This document shows, piece after piece, positions 27,593-37,275 of a stretch of DNA of 49,348 bases. Positions within the stretch are counted from its first letter, which is position 1. Each line of letters begins with the position of its first letter. The DNA is from Bacteroidota bacterium. GTDB lineage: Bacteria; Bacteroidota; Bacteroidia; Cytophagales; UBA9547. The translations under genes were made by a program, and so were the position numbers. Below the pieces are notes generated by a model, which was not told the DNA's origin, did no database searches, and saw only the letters and a program-made list of their open reading frames with translations. Where the stretch lies: positions 1-49,348 of the forward strand of contig RDZG01000076.1 in assembly GCA_004293915.1 (NCBI GenBank). The letters are read 5' to 3'.

Positions 27593-30500
27593 TTATCTTA
27601 AAATCTGAATCCAACCTTTTTTAACTTCTTGCGATTTAATGCTTTGAGTAGAAAAATAATATATGCCATCCGGCAATCCATCTGCATTCCAATTATTTTT
27701 ATAATTATCTGATTCATAAACTTTTACACCATATCTATTATAAATTTGTATCGAAAAAGGATTTTGTTCAAAATAACAACCATAAAATTCTAAAACTTCA
27801 TTAAATGTATCGCCATTTGGTGTAATTACATTTGGGATTTTTTCGGCTGGTCGATGAATTTTAACTTGAACAGAATCTATTTTTTCGACACATGAATTAT
27901 AAGTTTTTACAAAATAAACTCCTGATTCAGAAACTTTTATACCCGAAATTGTGCTGCCAGTGTACCATAAATAGCGATTGGTATTTCGGCTCGAAACTAC
28001 ATTTAAAACCACATCTTCACAAATGCTTGTTACCTCACGTGGCAAAATGGTTGAAAAACTAGAATCTAATCTAACTACATTTAATGTGTCGTAGGCAGGA
28101 CAGTCGAATGTTTCGTCAAATTGAGATACTTTTAAAACAACAGTACCCGTAAATGTTTTTATTAAATTTGGTTTTGCAATATTAGGGTTATCTACAGCAG
28201 TAATTGGAGACCATTGATACTGAAAAAATCCAATTTCTGAACTACCCAACTCTTGAGCATCACTAGAACAACTAATAATATCTTTTCCTGCATATGCAAA
28301 AGGTTGTGGTTGAACAAATACTTGTTTAACTAACGAATCTTTTACCCCACAAAGGTTTTTAACTATCAATTTAATATTCTTATTTCCTGCTTTATTGTAA
28401 AAAATGGTTGGTGGATTTTTTCCATTAAAGTTTGTAATTGATGCGTCTTTCCCAAAATCCCAACTAAAAGAATTTCCAATCGAATTATTAAAAATCGGAA
28501 TATAAGCTTTACCACAAACTGCATCAGAAGTTAAGAAAAACTCAGCTTTAGCAGTACTTGGATTGCTGCAACAATTAACCGAAATTAATTTTGTGGCAGA
28601 ACCTTGGCACAAATTTGATGAAATAACTTGTAACGTAAAATTGCCAACATCTTGCCAATTTATAGTTATTGAAGCCCCAGTTCCGATGATGCCTAAGCCC
28701 GAAACTGACCAAAAATAAGTAGCTCCTTGCAAGGCGTTTACAGTATAAGTCTGACTAGAACTCGAAATGCCTTTACAAAAAGTTGTATTTCCTGTAATAG
28801 AAACAGGATTGCATATTTGAGTTGGGCAATAAGCAGGCTCATTGTACAAAGCTGTGATTTCGGTTTGAGAAAGGGCTTTATTGTAGATTTTAATGTCATC
28901 AATTTTTCCTTGAAAAAAACTATTCAAAAAAGAATCTGTGGTACCACCAATTTCAAATAGATAATTTGAAACCCTATTTGCAGTATTAATTTCAGACTTG
29001 TCAATAACATTGTTAATAAAGCATTTAAATTCTCCATTTCCAGAATCGGTTATAATAATATTATACCATGTGTTTAGGTTCCAAGTATTTTTATTGGTTT
29101 GCATGTATGGGTTATTTCCATTATACACTTGGATTGAAGAAGTTGTTCCATTCCATTTCATCCCCCAAACACCATTTTTCAATAAAATCCAAGAACTAAA
29201 ATTATTGGTTGGATAAATCCAAATTGAAAGTGAGAAAGGATTAGATCTTGAAAAATTAAAGAATGAACTGTTTATATTTATCAGTTGATTTACGCCACTA
29301 AAACTATAAGCACTATTCGCATTTCCGAATCTGTCTGTTGTTAAAGTAGCACCAGAAACTGTGCCGTGGTAATTATTTCCACTTTTATCATCTGCATTTC
29401 CGCAAAAGGGGTAATGAGCAACTAAGCCACCAGTAGTACAAGGAGCTGGTTCATTATACAAAGCTGTGATTTCGATTTGTGATAGAGCTTTGTCATAGAT
29501 TTTGATGTCGTCAATAGATCCCTCAAAAGCCAAATTACCATCTGCATTATTTTCTATATTTCCAGTGTTTCTGCCTATCCCAATAAATGGAGGAGCATCC
29601 AATGTATTTATATAAGAGGTCATACTGCCAATTAACACATTATCTACCCTTACAGATAACACACCTGAAGAATAATCTCTTGTTGCTGTCACGAAATGCC
29701 AATTCCCATCGTTATAATTTGCTGCAGATATTATACTAGTGGGATAGCAAGTAGAGTTATCCCCAATTCCAAAGGCGATTTTGCCTCCATTTATAAGAGA
29801 AACTCCGAAATCTCTGACACAACCCCATGTCTCTGCATCTACAATAGATCCCCCATTAATCCAACTAGAGTAGTTTCCATAAGTTTTAGTAGTTTTAAAC
29901 CATGTAGAAATGGAAAAACTATTTTTAATAGGTCTAGGAATTTTTATATGCGTAAATCCCCCGTCAAAACTATACGCACTATTCACATTCCCAAATCTAT
30001 CTGTTGTTAAGGTGGCTCCTGAAACAGTGCCATTGTTGTAATTTCCACTTACATCATTTGCATTTCCGCAAAATGGGTAATGTGCAACTAAACCAGTAGT
30101 TGTACAGGGAGCAGGCTCATTGTACAAAGCAGTGATTTCGGATTGAGTAAGTGCTTTGTTGTAGATTTTGATATTATCCAAGTTTCCATTAAAATATTCA
30201 ATATTATTTGGAGATTTACCAATTAGAAAATCATTAGAACTTGAGGCTAATAGAGATGAAAAAATTGAGCTGAAATCCAAGTCATTTGACAAGATAGTGC
30301 CTCCAGAACCTGGATATTTCAAAATAGACTGTTTAATACCATCAATGTATATATAGGATTTTTTAGTTGCAACTTCGTGTACTGCACATATATGATGCCA
30401 TTGGTTATCGTCAAATCTATTGGATGTATAAAATAAGGTAGAAAATAAACTACTACCTCCACCTACTCCAAAGCAAATGCTACCTTGGTTTTGCCAATTT

Positions 30501-32341
30501 AAACCTAAGAGATATCCTGTATTCCATCCAGAATGACCTTTAGAAACAATTCTTCTTTCTCCAGTTTGAACTCCTGATTTTATCCATGTCGAAATCGATA
30601 AAGAGTTTGCTCCAAAATCAAAATTTGAATTATTCGAATTTAAAAATCCATTCCCTGTTAGAGAAATAGCTGCATTATTATTTGCAAATTTATCTTGAGT
30701 GAATATTGTATTGGTGGAAGATAAATTATTATTGTTACCACTTACATCATTTGCATTCCCGCAAAATGGGTAAGAAGCAACTAAGCCCGAACTACACGTA
30801 CTATTACAATCATATAGTTTTTTAATTTCACAATCATCTAATGCACGACCATATAATCTCAATTCATCAATTTCACCATCTAACCATGAGATACAACATC
30901 CGTTACTATGAGGTATTATTTCTCCTCCGATAACTTTTGTAAAATCATTTGTAAGCAAATTACCATTTATAGATGTAGTTTCTGCATCTTTTTCACCATT
31001 AATATAAAGCCTTGTATTTACACCATCATAAAATGCTACTACATGGTACCAGATATTCCAAGTTAAATATGTATTTGATGTAATTGAACCAAATGTACTA
31101 TTACTAGTTACTGGTCTAAAAAACAAACGATTATCCGTTGGATTGTTTTGTCCAGAACTAAAAAGAGTAAAGGTGTAAGCTGTATTTACACTTCCTCCTA
31201 ACATAATTCTAGGGAATTCGCTTCCACCACCATTAATTTTCAACCAACATGCAATCGAAATTCCTGTACCAGTAATTTTCATACTATTGCTATTTGGAAT
31301 TTCAACATAATCTACAGCCTTACTAAATTTCAAAGCATTGCCACTTTTTCCTAAAGAAAACGATGCTCCAATAATACTTCCATTATTCCCATTTCCGCTC
31401 GCATCATTTGCATTTCCATCAAAAGGATAATAAGCAACTAAACCATTGTTTGAAGTACAATTTGTAATTGGTGAACTGCAAGTACTATTGCAATCATATA
31501 GTTTTTTGATTTCACAATCATCTAATGCACGGTTATAAATTCTAACGTCATCAATTAACCCAATAAACGGGTTATTAAATACTGCAGATATATGATTCCC
31601 AATTTCAATACTTTGACAAAATATATCAGGATTCATGATTAAATTAGTCCCTATTTTTTCACCATCTAAATTTAATTGAAAATCATTATTTGTAATATTT
31701 ATTAAAACATGATGCCAATTTCCATCAATAATATTTATGCCCGAGCTTACACCAAGAACATTAGTCAAATCGCATTTAAGTAGTCCATTACTTTCTATAT
31801 ATAATGTAATTGCAGAATTTGTTAAATTCTTTTCTCCAAAAATAATAATCTCTTGGCGTCTATTTGTTACAGTTGGTTTAATCCAAGCTGATACTGAAAG
31901 ATTACTAGAGCTTGACCAACAAGGTGAAATTGTATTAACTTTAATTGATGTATTATTAAAACTATATGCTGAATTAGCTTTTCCGTTCCTATCTATTGTT
32001 AAATTAGCATTATTAAAATTTGCATTATTCCCATTTCCACTTGCATCATTTGCATTTCCATCAAAAGGATAATAAGCAACTAAACCATTGTTTGAAGCAC
32101 AATTTGAACCTATAACTGTATTGGGTCCGCCAGCAACAGTATTTACTGTTATCAATGCACTTCCGGATGTATTTCCTGCACAACTTGCATCCGCAAATGT
32201 GTTTAAAGTAAATGTTGATGTAGTGTTGGGGGCAACGAAAACGTAATGTGGATTAGCATAAATATTCGAATAATTTGTATTTGAAAGTCCGTTATTAATA
32301 TTGAAACTGAAAGGTGCTGTGCCAATAAAATTGATTTTCAA
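27593..32341 (-). CDS. LamG-like/PKD/CHU_C surface protein, C-terminal part of a stop-interrupted gene
   Basis: 1582-codon frame with five LamG-like (concanavalin A-like) modules of about 210 residues. Each opens with GLVAYYPFDGNANDASGN or a close variant and ends near DDIKIYNKALSQTEITALYN. Next come an Ig-like module (ITGNTTFCKG, then FWSVSGLGIIGTG), a PKD module (SFSWDFGKDAS), an Ig-like region, and a C-terminal domain with VITPNGDTFNEVLEF, IYNRYGVKVYES and GLPDGIYYFSTQ. That last domain is the gliding-motility/CHU_C type-B T9SS sorting signal. There is no signal peptide, and the only start is a TTG at 32341. Upstream the same frame continues through 12 sense codons and a TAG into the subtilase gene, so this is probably not an independent gene. 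Confidence 0.8.
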   Translation of the reverse strand: MKINFIGTAPFSFNINNGLSNTNYSNIYANPHYVFVAPNTTSTFTLNTFADASCAGNTSGSALITVNTVAGGPNTVIGSNCASNNGLVAYYPFDGNANDASGNGNNANFNNANLTIDRNGKANSAYSFNNTSIKVNTISPCWSSSSNLSVSAWIKPTVTNRRQEIIIFGEKNLTNSAITLYIESNGLLKCDLTNVLGVSSGINIIDGNWHHVLINITNNDFQLNLDGEKIGTNLIMNPDIFCQSIEIGNHISAVFNNPFIGLIDDVRIYNRALDDCEIKKLYDCNSTCSSPITNCTSNNGLVAYYPFDGNANDASGNGNNGSIIGASFSLGKSGNALKFSKAVDYVEIPNSNSMKITGTGISIACWLKINGGGSEFPRIMLGGSVNTAYTFTLFSSGQNNPTDNRLFFRPVTSNSTFGSITSNTYLTWNIWYHVVAFYDGVNTRLYINGEKDAETTSINGNLLTNDFTKVIGGEIIPHSNGCCISWLDGEIDELRLYGRALDDCEIKKLYDCNSTCSSGLVASYPFCGNANDVSGNNNNLSSTNTIFTQDKFANNNAAISLTGNGFLNSNNSNFDFGANSLSISTWIKSGVQTGERRIVSKGHSGWNTGYLLGLNWQNQGSICFGVGGGSSLFSTLFYTSNRFDDNQWHHICAVHEVATKKSYIYIDGIKQSILKYPGSGGTILSNDLDFSSIFSSLLASSSNDFLIGKSPNNIEYFNGNLDNIKIYNKALTQSEITALYNEPAPCTTTGLVAHYPFCGNANDVSGNYNNGTVSGATLTTDRFGNVNSAYSFDGGFTHIKIPRPIKNSFSISTWFKTTKTYGNYSSWINGGSIVDAETWGCVRDFGVSLINGGKIAFGIGDNSTCYPTSIISAANYNDGNWHFVTATRDYSSGVLSVRVDNVLIGSMTSYINTLDAPPFIGIGRNTGNIENNADGNLAFEGSIDDIKIYDKALSQIEITALYNEPAPCTTGGLVAHYPFCGNADDKSGNNYHGTVSGATLTTDRFGNANSAYSFSGVNQLININSSFFNFSRSNPFSLSIWIYPTNNFSSWILLKNGVWGMKWNGTTSSIQVYNGNNPYMQTNKNTWNLNTWYNIIITDSGNGEFKCFINNVIDKSEINTANRVSNYLFEIGGTTDSFLNSFFQGKIDDIKIYNKALSQTEITALYNEPAYCPTQICNPVSITGNTTFCKGISSSSQTYTVNALQGATYFWSVSGLGIIGTGASITINWQDVGNFTLQVISSNLCQGSATKLISVNCCSNPSTAKAEFFLTSDAVCGKAYIPIFNNSIGNSFSWDFGKDASITNFNGKNPPTIFYNKAGNKNIKLIVKNLCGVKDSLVKQVFVQPQPFAYAGKDIISCSSDAQELGSSEIGFFQYQWSPITAVDNPNIAKPNLIKTFTGTVVLKVSQFDETFDCPAYDTLNVVRLDSSFSTILPREVTSICEDVVLNVVSSRNTNRYLWYTGSTISGIKVSESGVYFVKTYNSCVEKIDSVQVKIHRPAEKIPNVITPNGDTFNEVLEFYGCYFEQNPFSIQIYNRYGVKVYESDNYKNNWNADGLPDGIYYFSTQSIKSQEVKKGWIQILR
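31381..31463. repeat. 83-bp direct repeat, copy A (LamG module 2 start)
   Basis: Matches 32023-32105 at all but three of 83 positions in the same orientation. It encodes the end of one module linker and the NNGLVAYYPFDGNANDASGN opening. Other module boundaries (around 30060-30110, 29390-29450) are similar but more diverged, so modules 1 and 2 are a recent duplication or gene-conversion product. Confidence 0.8.
32023..32105. repeat. 83-bp direct repeat, copy B (LamG module 1 start)
   Basis: Partner of 31381-31463 with three mismatches in 83. The period between the copies is 642 bases, one LamG-like module. Confidence 0.8.
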
Positions 32342-32377
32342 AAAAGTTTGCTGTCCTTGTGTGATAGTAGCTGTTCC

Positions 32378-33967
32378 CTAAATTGCTGCGCTCGGACTTT
32401 TTATTGTTATATAACTTGTTTTGGTAATACTCGAAATCCCCTTACTGTTTGTGGCAGAGTGAGTTACCGAATATGTTCCAGGCGATGGGTAACTCACAAC
32501 GGGGTCTTTTAGCGTAGAAGTTGCAATATTGGCACCTGTAAACGTCCAACCATAATTTGTGATACCGTTGCCAATGCTTTTATCAAAAAATGTAACTTGT
32601 TGCGAAACACATGGTGTAGTTTTATCCGAATCAAAATCCACTACAGGTTTTCCATTCATACAGGATAAAGCACGAAAGGCATCTATTCGTCCAAAACCCA
32701 TTTGGTTTTCGTATCCAAAATTAAGTGCATCAATATTTATTGCAGAGCTTGTTAAACAACCTTCAATAAAAGCATTTGTGGCACTTGGCACGTAGGATTT
32801 CATTAATCCGCAAAGCCCAGCCACAAGCGGACAAGCCATTGAAGTTCCACTTAAATTTTCATAGGCAGCATTAGAACTTGATACCGAACTCCAAATACCT
32901 AAACCCGGTGCCATTACATCAATTGTGCTGCCATAATTTGAAAAATTAGTAATCTGATCATTAGAATCTGTAGCTCCAACCGAAATCACATGATTATATG
33001 ATGCTGGATAAAATGGAACATCAGTGTAATTATTTCCTGCGGCAGCCACAACTGTTATCCCTAAACTATAGGCATAATCAAACAATAATTGATAGGTTTG
33101 TGATGAGCCAAAACCACCCCACGAAAGACTAATCACATCTGGTTTTGCAGCAATGGCATATTCTAAACCTTCATATGCAAAAGGAATGCTTGGCGAAATA
33201 ACCGCATCTCGTGTACATTTTACTGCCATAATTTTACAATTACTTGAAATAGAGGCTATTCCAGTTCCATTATTTGATTTGGCAGCAGCAATTCCAGCAC
33301 AATGTGTTCCGTGTTTTTTGCCAGCATTTGTAGTTGTAGGATTATTATCTCCATCAGCCACATCGTAGCCATTTATGTCATCTATATACCCATTTGCATC
33401 ATCATCAATGCCGTTTCCAGCAATTTCGTTGGGATTTACCCAAATATTGGGTGCCAAATCTTGGTGGTCGAGGCGAACAGCATCGTCTACAATTGCAATC
33501 ACAACACTGCCCACTCCAACACTCAAATCCCAAGCTTGTGATGCATTTATTTTTGGCAAATACCATTGATTAGGATGTAAATCATTTGGAGTATAAAACA
33601 GCTCATAAATTGGTATCTTTTCGGCATATTCTACAAATTTATTTTCTTTAATATCAGCTAAAAATGCATTTAATTTTGTAGAATCTTTAATAGATATTTT
33701 ATAAATGCGTTGCAATTTACTACTTTTTAGTTTTGATGCTTTATTAGAGAATTTGACTTCGTATTTATCAAATAAATTAAAAAATAAGCTTTCGATTATT
33801 GCATTTTTAGATTGTGTTTTTACTAATTTTGCATTTGAATATGATGATAAATCAAACTCAAAATCATCTTTTATCTTCACAAAAACATCAGTAGAACTTG
33901 TTTTATTCTGTTGTGCAAAAAGGCTTATATTTAAAAATAAGGTTATTAGTAATAAATGTGTTTTCAT
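32378..33967 (-). CDS. Secreted subtilisin-like (S8) serine protease with PKD domain
   Basis: 529-aa protein. Signal peptide MKTHLLLITLFLNISLFAQ, a pro-region (about 25-125), then an S8 catalytic domain with Asp161 (VVIAIVDDAV), His219 (KKHGTHCAGIAA) and Ser376 (NLSGTSMACP). A PKD module follows at about 440-515 (CVSQQVTFFDKS, then TYSVTHSATNSKG). The reading frame stops at a TAG after SPSAAI. The next codons of the same frame (GTATITQGQQTFLKINFIGTAP...) continue a typical Bacteroidota Ig-like module and run on into the LamG/CHU_C frame. The protease as written lacks the C-terminal T9SS sorting domain it would need for export across the outer membrane. Confidence 0.9.
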   Translation of the reverse strand: MKTHLLLITLFLNISLFAQQNKTSSTDVFVKIKDDFEFDLSSYSNAKLVKTQSKNAIIESLFFNLFDKYEVKFSNKASKLKSSKLQRIYKISIKDSTKLNAFLADIKENKFVEYAEKIPIYELFYTPNDLHPNQWYLPKINASQAWDLSVGVGSVVIAIVDDAVRLDHQDLAPNIWVNPNEIAGNGIDDDANGYIDDINGYDVADGDNNPTTTNAGKKHGTHCAGIAAAKSNNGTGIASISSNCKIMAVKCTRDAVISPSIPFAYEGLEYAIAAKPDVISLSWGGFGSSQTYQLLFDYAYSLGITVVAAAGNNYTDVPFYPASYNHVISVGATDSNDQITNFSNYGSTIDVMAPGLGIWSSVSSSNAAYENLSGTSMACPLVAGLCGLMKSYVPSATNAFIEGCLTSSAINIDALNFGYENQMGFGRIDAFRALSCMNGKPVVDFDSDKTTPCVSQQVTFFDKSIGNGITNYGWTFTGANIATSTLKDPVVSYPSPGTYSVTHSATNSKGISSITKTSYITIKSPSAAI

Positions 33968-34075
33968 TTTTGATTATACTTTTGAAAAGTAAAAATACAT
34001 ATAAATTTACTTAAGATTAAAAAAATATACATTTTTATCGCTTTGCGTTTGCATAAATTTTAGCAATTTTGAAAA

Positions 34076-34879
34076 ATGAAAGACAAAGTAGTAGTAATTA
34101 CAGGCGGCTCGTCTGGCATTGGCAAGGCATTAGCCTTAAAATTTGGCTCCGAAGGCTCAAAATTAGTTATAACGGGTAGAAATATGGAAAAACTACTCGA
34201 AACCGAAGCCGAACTAAAAAGTAAAAACATGAGTGTAGTTGCCTTAGTTGCCGATGCTTCGAGCGAAATCGATAGCAGCATCATGGTAAACAGAGCCATA
34301 AAAGAATATGGAAGCTTAGATATATTGATTTGCAACGCTGGAATTTCGATGCGTTCGCTTTTTATAGATGTAGATTTAGATGTGATTCGCAAATTGATGG
34401 ACATTAATTTTTGGGGAACAGTTTATGCTTGTAAATACGCTTTGCCATATATTTTAAAATCCAAAGGAAGTATTGTAGGTATCTCATCTATAGCAGGTTA
34501 CAGAGGTTTGCCCGCTCGCACAGGTTACTCTGCATCTAAATTTGCTATGCATGGTTTTTTTGAAAGTTTGCGTACAGAAGTACTCAAAAAAGGAGTGCAT
34601 ATTCTTTTGGCTTGTCCTGGATTTACAGCATCTAATATTAGAAACACAGCCTTAACTGCCGATGGTTCGGCACAAGGCGAATCGCCATTGGAAGAACAAA
34701 AAATAATGTCTGCCAAAGAAGTTGCCGATATTATTTATATGGGTGTTCAAAAACGAAAACGAGACCTTGTAATGACCTCGCAAGGAAAATTAACTGTGTT
34801 TTTAAATAAATTTGCTGGTGGATTTATGGACAAAATGGTTTATAATCATTTTGCAAAAGAAAAAGATAGCCCTTTGTAA
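34076..34879 (+). CDS. Short-chain dehydrogenase/reductase (SDR)
   Basis: 267-aa NAD(P)-dependent oxidoreductase with a classical Rossmann fold. It has the TGGSSGIGKA cofactor motif (9-18), TGRN (likely NADP-type, Arg after beta-2), NAG, and the catalytic Ser in GISSIAGY with Tyr151 and Lys155 (TGYSASKFA). The C-terminal extension (VFLNKFAGGFMDKMVYNHF) resembles DHRS7-like SDRs, which may be membrane-associated. The substrate cannot be told from sequence. It is a single gene: the subtilase gene is divergent upstream and a terminator-like hairpin follows. Confidence 0.9.
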   Translation: MKDKVVVITGGSSGIGKALALKFGSEGSKLVITGRNMEKLLETEAELKSKNMSVVALVADASSEIDSSIMVNRAIKEYGSLDILICNAGISMRSLFIDVDLDVIRKLMDINFWGTVYACKYALPYILKSKGSIVGISSIAGYRGLPARTGYSASKFAMHGFFESLRTEVLKKGVHILLACPGFTASNIRNTALTADGSAQGESPLEEQKIMSAKEVADIIYMGVQKRKRDLVMTSQGKLTVFLNKFAGGFMDKMVYNHFAKEKDSPL

Positions 34880-34993
34880 TTGTTAATTATTAATGGTTAA
34901 TAATCCATTTAGGAGATAGTTAGCTCTATATTAAGTTATAATTAGAACTAATTTTACTATAATTAAAACTTTGTAAGTTATGATTAATACTTA

Positions 34994-35034
34994 TTTTGCT
35001 AAAGTTAATACTTAGCAAAAGCTAATTTTTTTTT
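34994..35034 (+). terminator. Candidate terminator after the SDR gene
   Basis: A 9-bp stem (34994-35002 with 35012-35020) overlaps a second small hairpin (ttagc-aaaa-gctaa, 35012-35025), directly followed by a run of nine T (35026-35034). It lies 115 bases past the SDR stop. Confidence 0.5.
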
Positions 35035-35050
35035 ATTTACGATTCAAAAA

Positions 35051-35078
35051 CAATTAACAATTAACAATTAACAATTAA
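35051..35078. repeat. Four tandem copies of a 7-bp unit (caattaa)
   Basis: Exact head-to-tail heptamers end 5 bases before the bestrophin ATG. Related complementary sequence (gttaattattaatggttaat) occurs just after the SDR stop at about 34883-34902. Too short for CRISPR; it may affect spacing of the bestrophin leader. Confidence 0.8.
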
Positions 35079-35083
35079 CAAAA

Positions 35084-35944
35084 ATGAATATTCCCTTTTG
35101 GTTTTCGGCAATTAAAAATTTCCATCGCACAAAAACACTTTACATACTTTTTACAGGAATGATAGCCGTTGCGGTATATGTTTTTTTGATTATGTATGTA
35201 GAATCCGAACTTTTTAAACTCGATTTCAAACCTAATCCTATGATTTTTTCATTACTCGGTTTGGCACTCAGTTTGATGTTGGTTTTTAGAACTAATACTG
35301 CCTACGACCGCTGGTGGGAAGGCAGAAGAATGCTTGGAAATTTGGTAAATAATACCCGAAATTTAGCATTAAAACTTAATGCTTTTTTACCACAAAACGA
35401 CAACGAAACAAAAGCATTTTATATCAAATGGATTGGGAATTATGGTATTGCAATGAAAGAACATTTGCGTTCGGGAGTAAAATTTGAAGAACTCAAAAAC
35501 TTTTCGGAAGATGAAATATTAGAAATGAAAAAGTACAAACATGTACCAAATTTTATGGCTGGATTATTGTATAAAAAAACAAATGAATTGTATCAAAAAA
35601 ATACGCTTACAAAAGAACAATTTTTAATTATAGACAAACATTTAGAAGCTTTTACAGATGTTACTGGAGCCTGCGAACGCATCAAAAACACACCTATACC
35701 ATTTTCGTATAGTGTTCATTTAAAGAAGTTTATCTTTCTATATATGCTAATTTTACCATTCGGAATTGTGAACGACATGAAATATTGGTCGATTCCAATC
35801 ATGATGATAGTTTTTTATGCTTTCACTGGACTTGAGGTAATTGGCGAAGAAATAGAAGACCCATTCGGAACCGATGTAAACGATCTCCAAACCGATAGCA
35901 TAAGTCTCAAAATTTATGAAAATATCGAAGAGATTTTGGGATAA
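35084..35944 (+). CDS. Bestrophin-family (UPF0187) ion channel
   Basis: 286-aa membrane protein of the bacterial bestrophin family, pentameric anion or cation channels. It has an N-terminal pair of helices (about 17-38 and 50-66) with the family motif FRTNTAYDRWWEGRRMLGNLVNNTRNL (about 67-93). A helical cytoplasmic middle part follows, then a second pair of membrane helices (about 210-250) and the typical tail ALEVIGEEIEDPFG-like stretch (here LEVIGEEIEDPFGTDVNDL). Length and order are normal. Its stop is directly adjacent to the stop of the convergent TolC-like gene, with no base between. Confidence 0.93.
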   Translation: MNIPFWFSAIKNFHRTKTLYILFTGMIAVAVYVFLIMYVESELFKLDFKPNPMIFSLLGLALSLMLVFRTNTAYDRWWEGRRMLGNLVNNTRNLALKLNAFLPQNDNETKAFYIKWIGNYGIAMKEHLRSGVKFEELKNFSEDEILEMKKYKHVPNFMAGLLYKKTNELYQKNTLTKEQFLIIDKHLEAFTDVTGACERIKNTPIPFSYSVHLKKFIFLYMLILPFGIVNDMKYWSIPIMMIVFYAFTGLEVIGEEIEDPFGTDVNDLQTDSISLKIYENIEEILG

Positions 35945-37150
35945 TTAATACACCTGATTTCCCAACAAATATTGTAAAGCCAAAACCGATTTATTGTGGT
36001 TTTTCAAACTTTCGATATAGCTCAATTGAATCTGAAATGCTTGGTTAATGTTCTGTAAATAAACATAATAGCCAATACTACCAAGTCGATAACTCTCTTT
36101 GGCTGAGCGGATAATTTCGTTTGATTGAGTCAAGCCAGTATTTTCATAATAATCAACAGCAGAAGAATATTGTTTATACAAAGCAAGTTCTTTTGTGTAT
36201 TCGCCTTTTATAGCATAGTTAGCATATTGCGATTGTGAATTTATAATTTCTACATCTTTTTTGGCAGCACTAATTTTAGAGCCATAAGTCCAATACCAAA
36301 TGGGTAAACGCAATCCAGCCGAAAAATAATATCTTAAAGCAGTGTTATTCTCTGCCTGATTCAAAAAGCCAAACATCAATCCTGGAATTCTTCTGTTTTG
36401 TTCTACTTTCAAAAGACTTTTGTTCAAACTTTTCTGTTGCATATAATAATTTGTAATTGGATTTGATGCAAAGCTTGTATCTGGTCGGTTTTGAATCTGA
36501 TAATCAATTATTTTTGTGATTTTGCCATCATAAGTATAAGTTGTGTCGTTTGGTTTTCCCATCAAAATCGAAAGTTGAATTTTGCTATTTTGCAACTCAG
36601 CTTGCGATTGTAATTTATTAAATTGAATTTGTTTATAATAAGATTCGCCATTTAATTTTTCGAGATTTGATATTTGTCCAACACGATACCTAACTTCGTT
36701 AATATTTAAAATTTCAGAGAAAATAGAATCTTGACGTTTCAAAATATTAAATTTTTCGGTTGCAAATTTCAATTCATTAAAACTTGTGCGAACATTATAA
36801 ATCAGGGTGTTAGTAGAAATTCCTTTTTCGGCTTCAGCAACTTTGATATTCATTTTTTGAGCTTTATTTTGCGAAGTATACACAGTTGGAAAATCTATAC
36901 CTTGCATAAAACCTGGTCTGAAGTTTTTGCCATCTGGAGCTTGAATTAATATTTCGAGATTAGGTAAATTAACAGTGCTTCCTTTTAATTTCTGTTGTTT
37001 TTCGATTTTAAAATCTGCAATTTTTATTTGCAAATTGTTTTGTAATGCCGTTTCAATACAACTTTTTTCTGTCAGCAACACATTTTGAGCTTCTATATTT
37101 GAAAAAACATAAGAAAACAAAACAATAAAGGAAATTTTATTAATAAACAT
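35945..37150 (-). CDS. TolC-family outer membrane protein
   Basis: 401-aa outer membrane efflux channel-like protein with a signal peptide (ISFIVLFSYVFSNIEAQ). Two long helical repeats are typical of TolC: LTEKSCIETALQNNLQIKIAD near the start, and the second-half equivalent with AKKDVEIINSQSQYANYAIKGEY. Near the C-terminus RSAKESYRLGSIGYYVYLQNINQA is the common 'YxxGxIxYxxxLQ' signature of CusC/CzcC-type proteins. In Bacteroidota such genes usually neighbour an RND pump and a periplasmic adaptor; none is present here, so its partner is encoded elsewhere. The pump type is undetermined. Confidence 0.88.
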   Translation of the reverse strand: MFINKISFIVLFSYVFSNIEAQNVLLTEKSCIETALQNNLQIKIADFKIEKQQKLKGSTVNLPNLEILIQAPDGKNFRPGFMQGIDFPTVYTSQNKAQKMNIKVAEAEKGISTNTLIYNVRTSFNELKFATEKFNILKRQDSIFSEILNINEVRYRVGQISNLEKLNGESYYKQIQFNKLQSQAELQNSKIQLSILMGKPNDTTYTYDGKITKIIDYQIQNRPDTSFASNPITNYYMQQKSLNKSLLKVEQNRRIPGLMFGFLNQAENNTALRYYFSAGLRLPIWYWTYGSKISAAKKDVEIINSQSQYANYAIKGEYTKELALYKQYSSAVDYYENTGLTQSNEIIRSAKESYRLGSIGYYVYLQNINQAFQIQLSYIESLKNHNKSVLALQYLLGNQVY

Positions 37151-37275
37151 TAAATTTGTAATTTAAAAGAAAAACTTGTACAACTAATTGCAAACTAAAC
37201 TCAAAATGATGTACTTTTAGCAAAGTATTGAAAAAAAACATCACATTTGTTTTGATTAACCTATAATTTTTAAAA

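Noticed and set aside
32341-32343. Independent start of the LamG protein at a TTG
   Set aside because: No signal peptide, no promoter, and the frame continues upstream in a recognisable domain; the TTG is probably just the first alternative start codon after the stop.
35051-35078. CRISPR-like array
   Set aside because: Units are only 7 bases with no spacers, and there are no cas genes.
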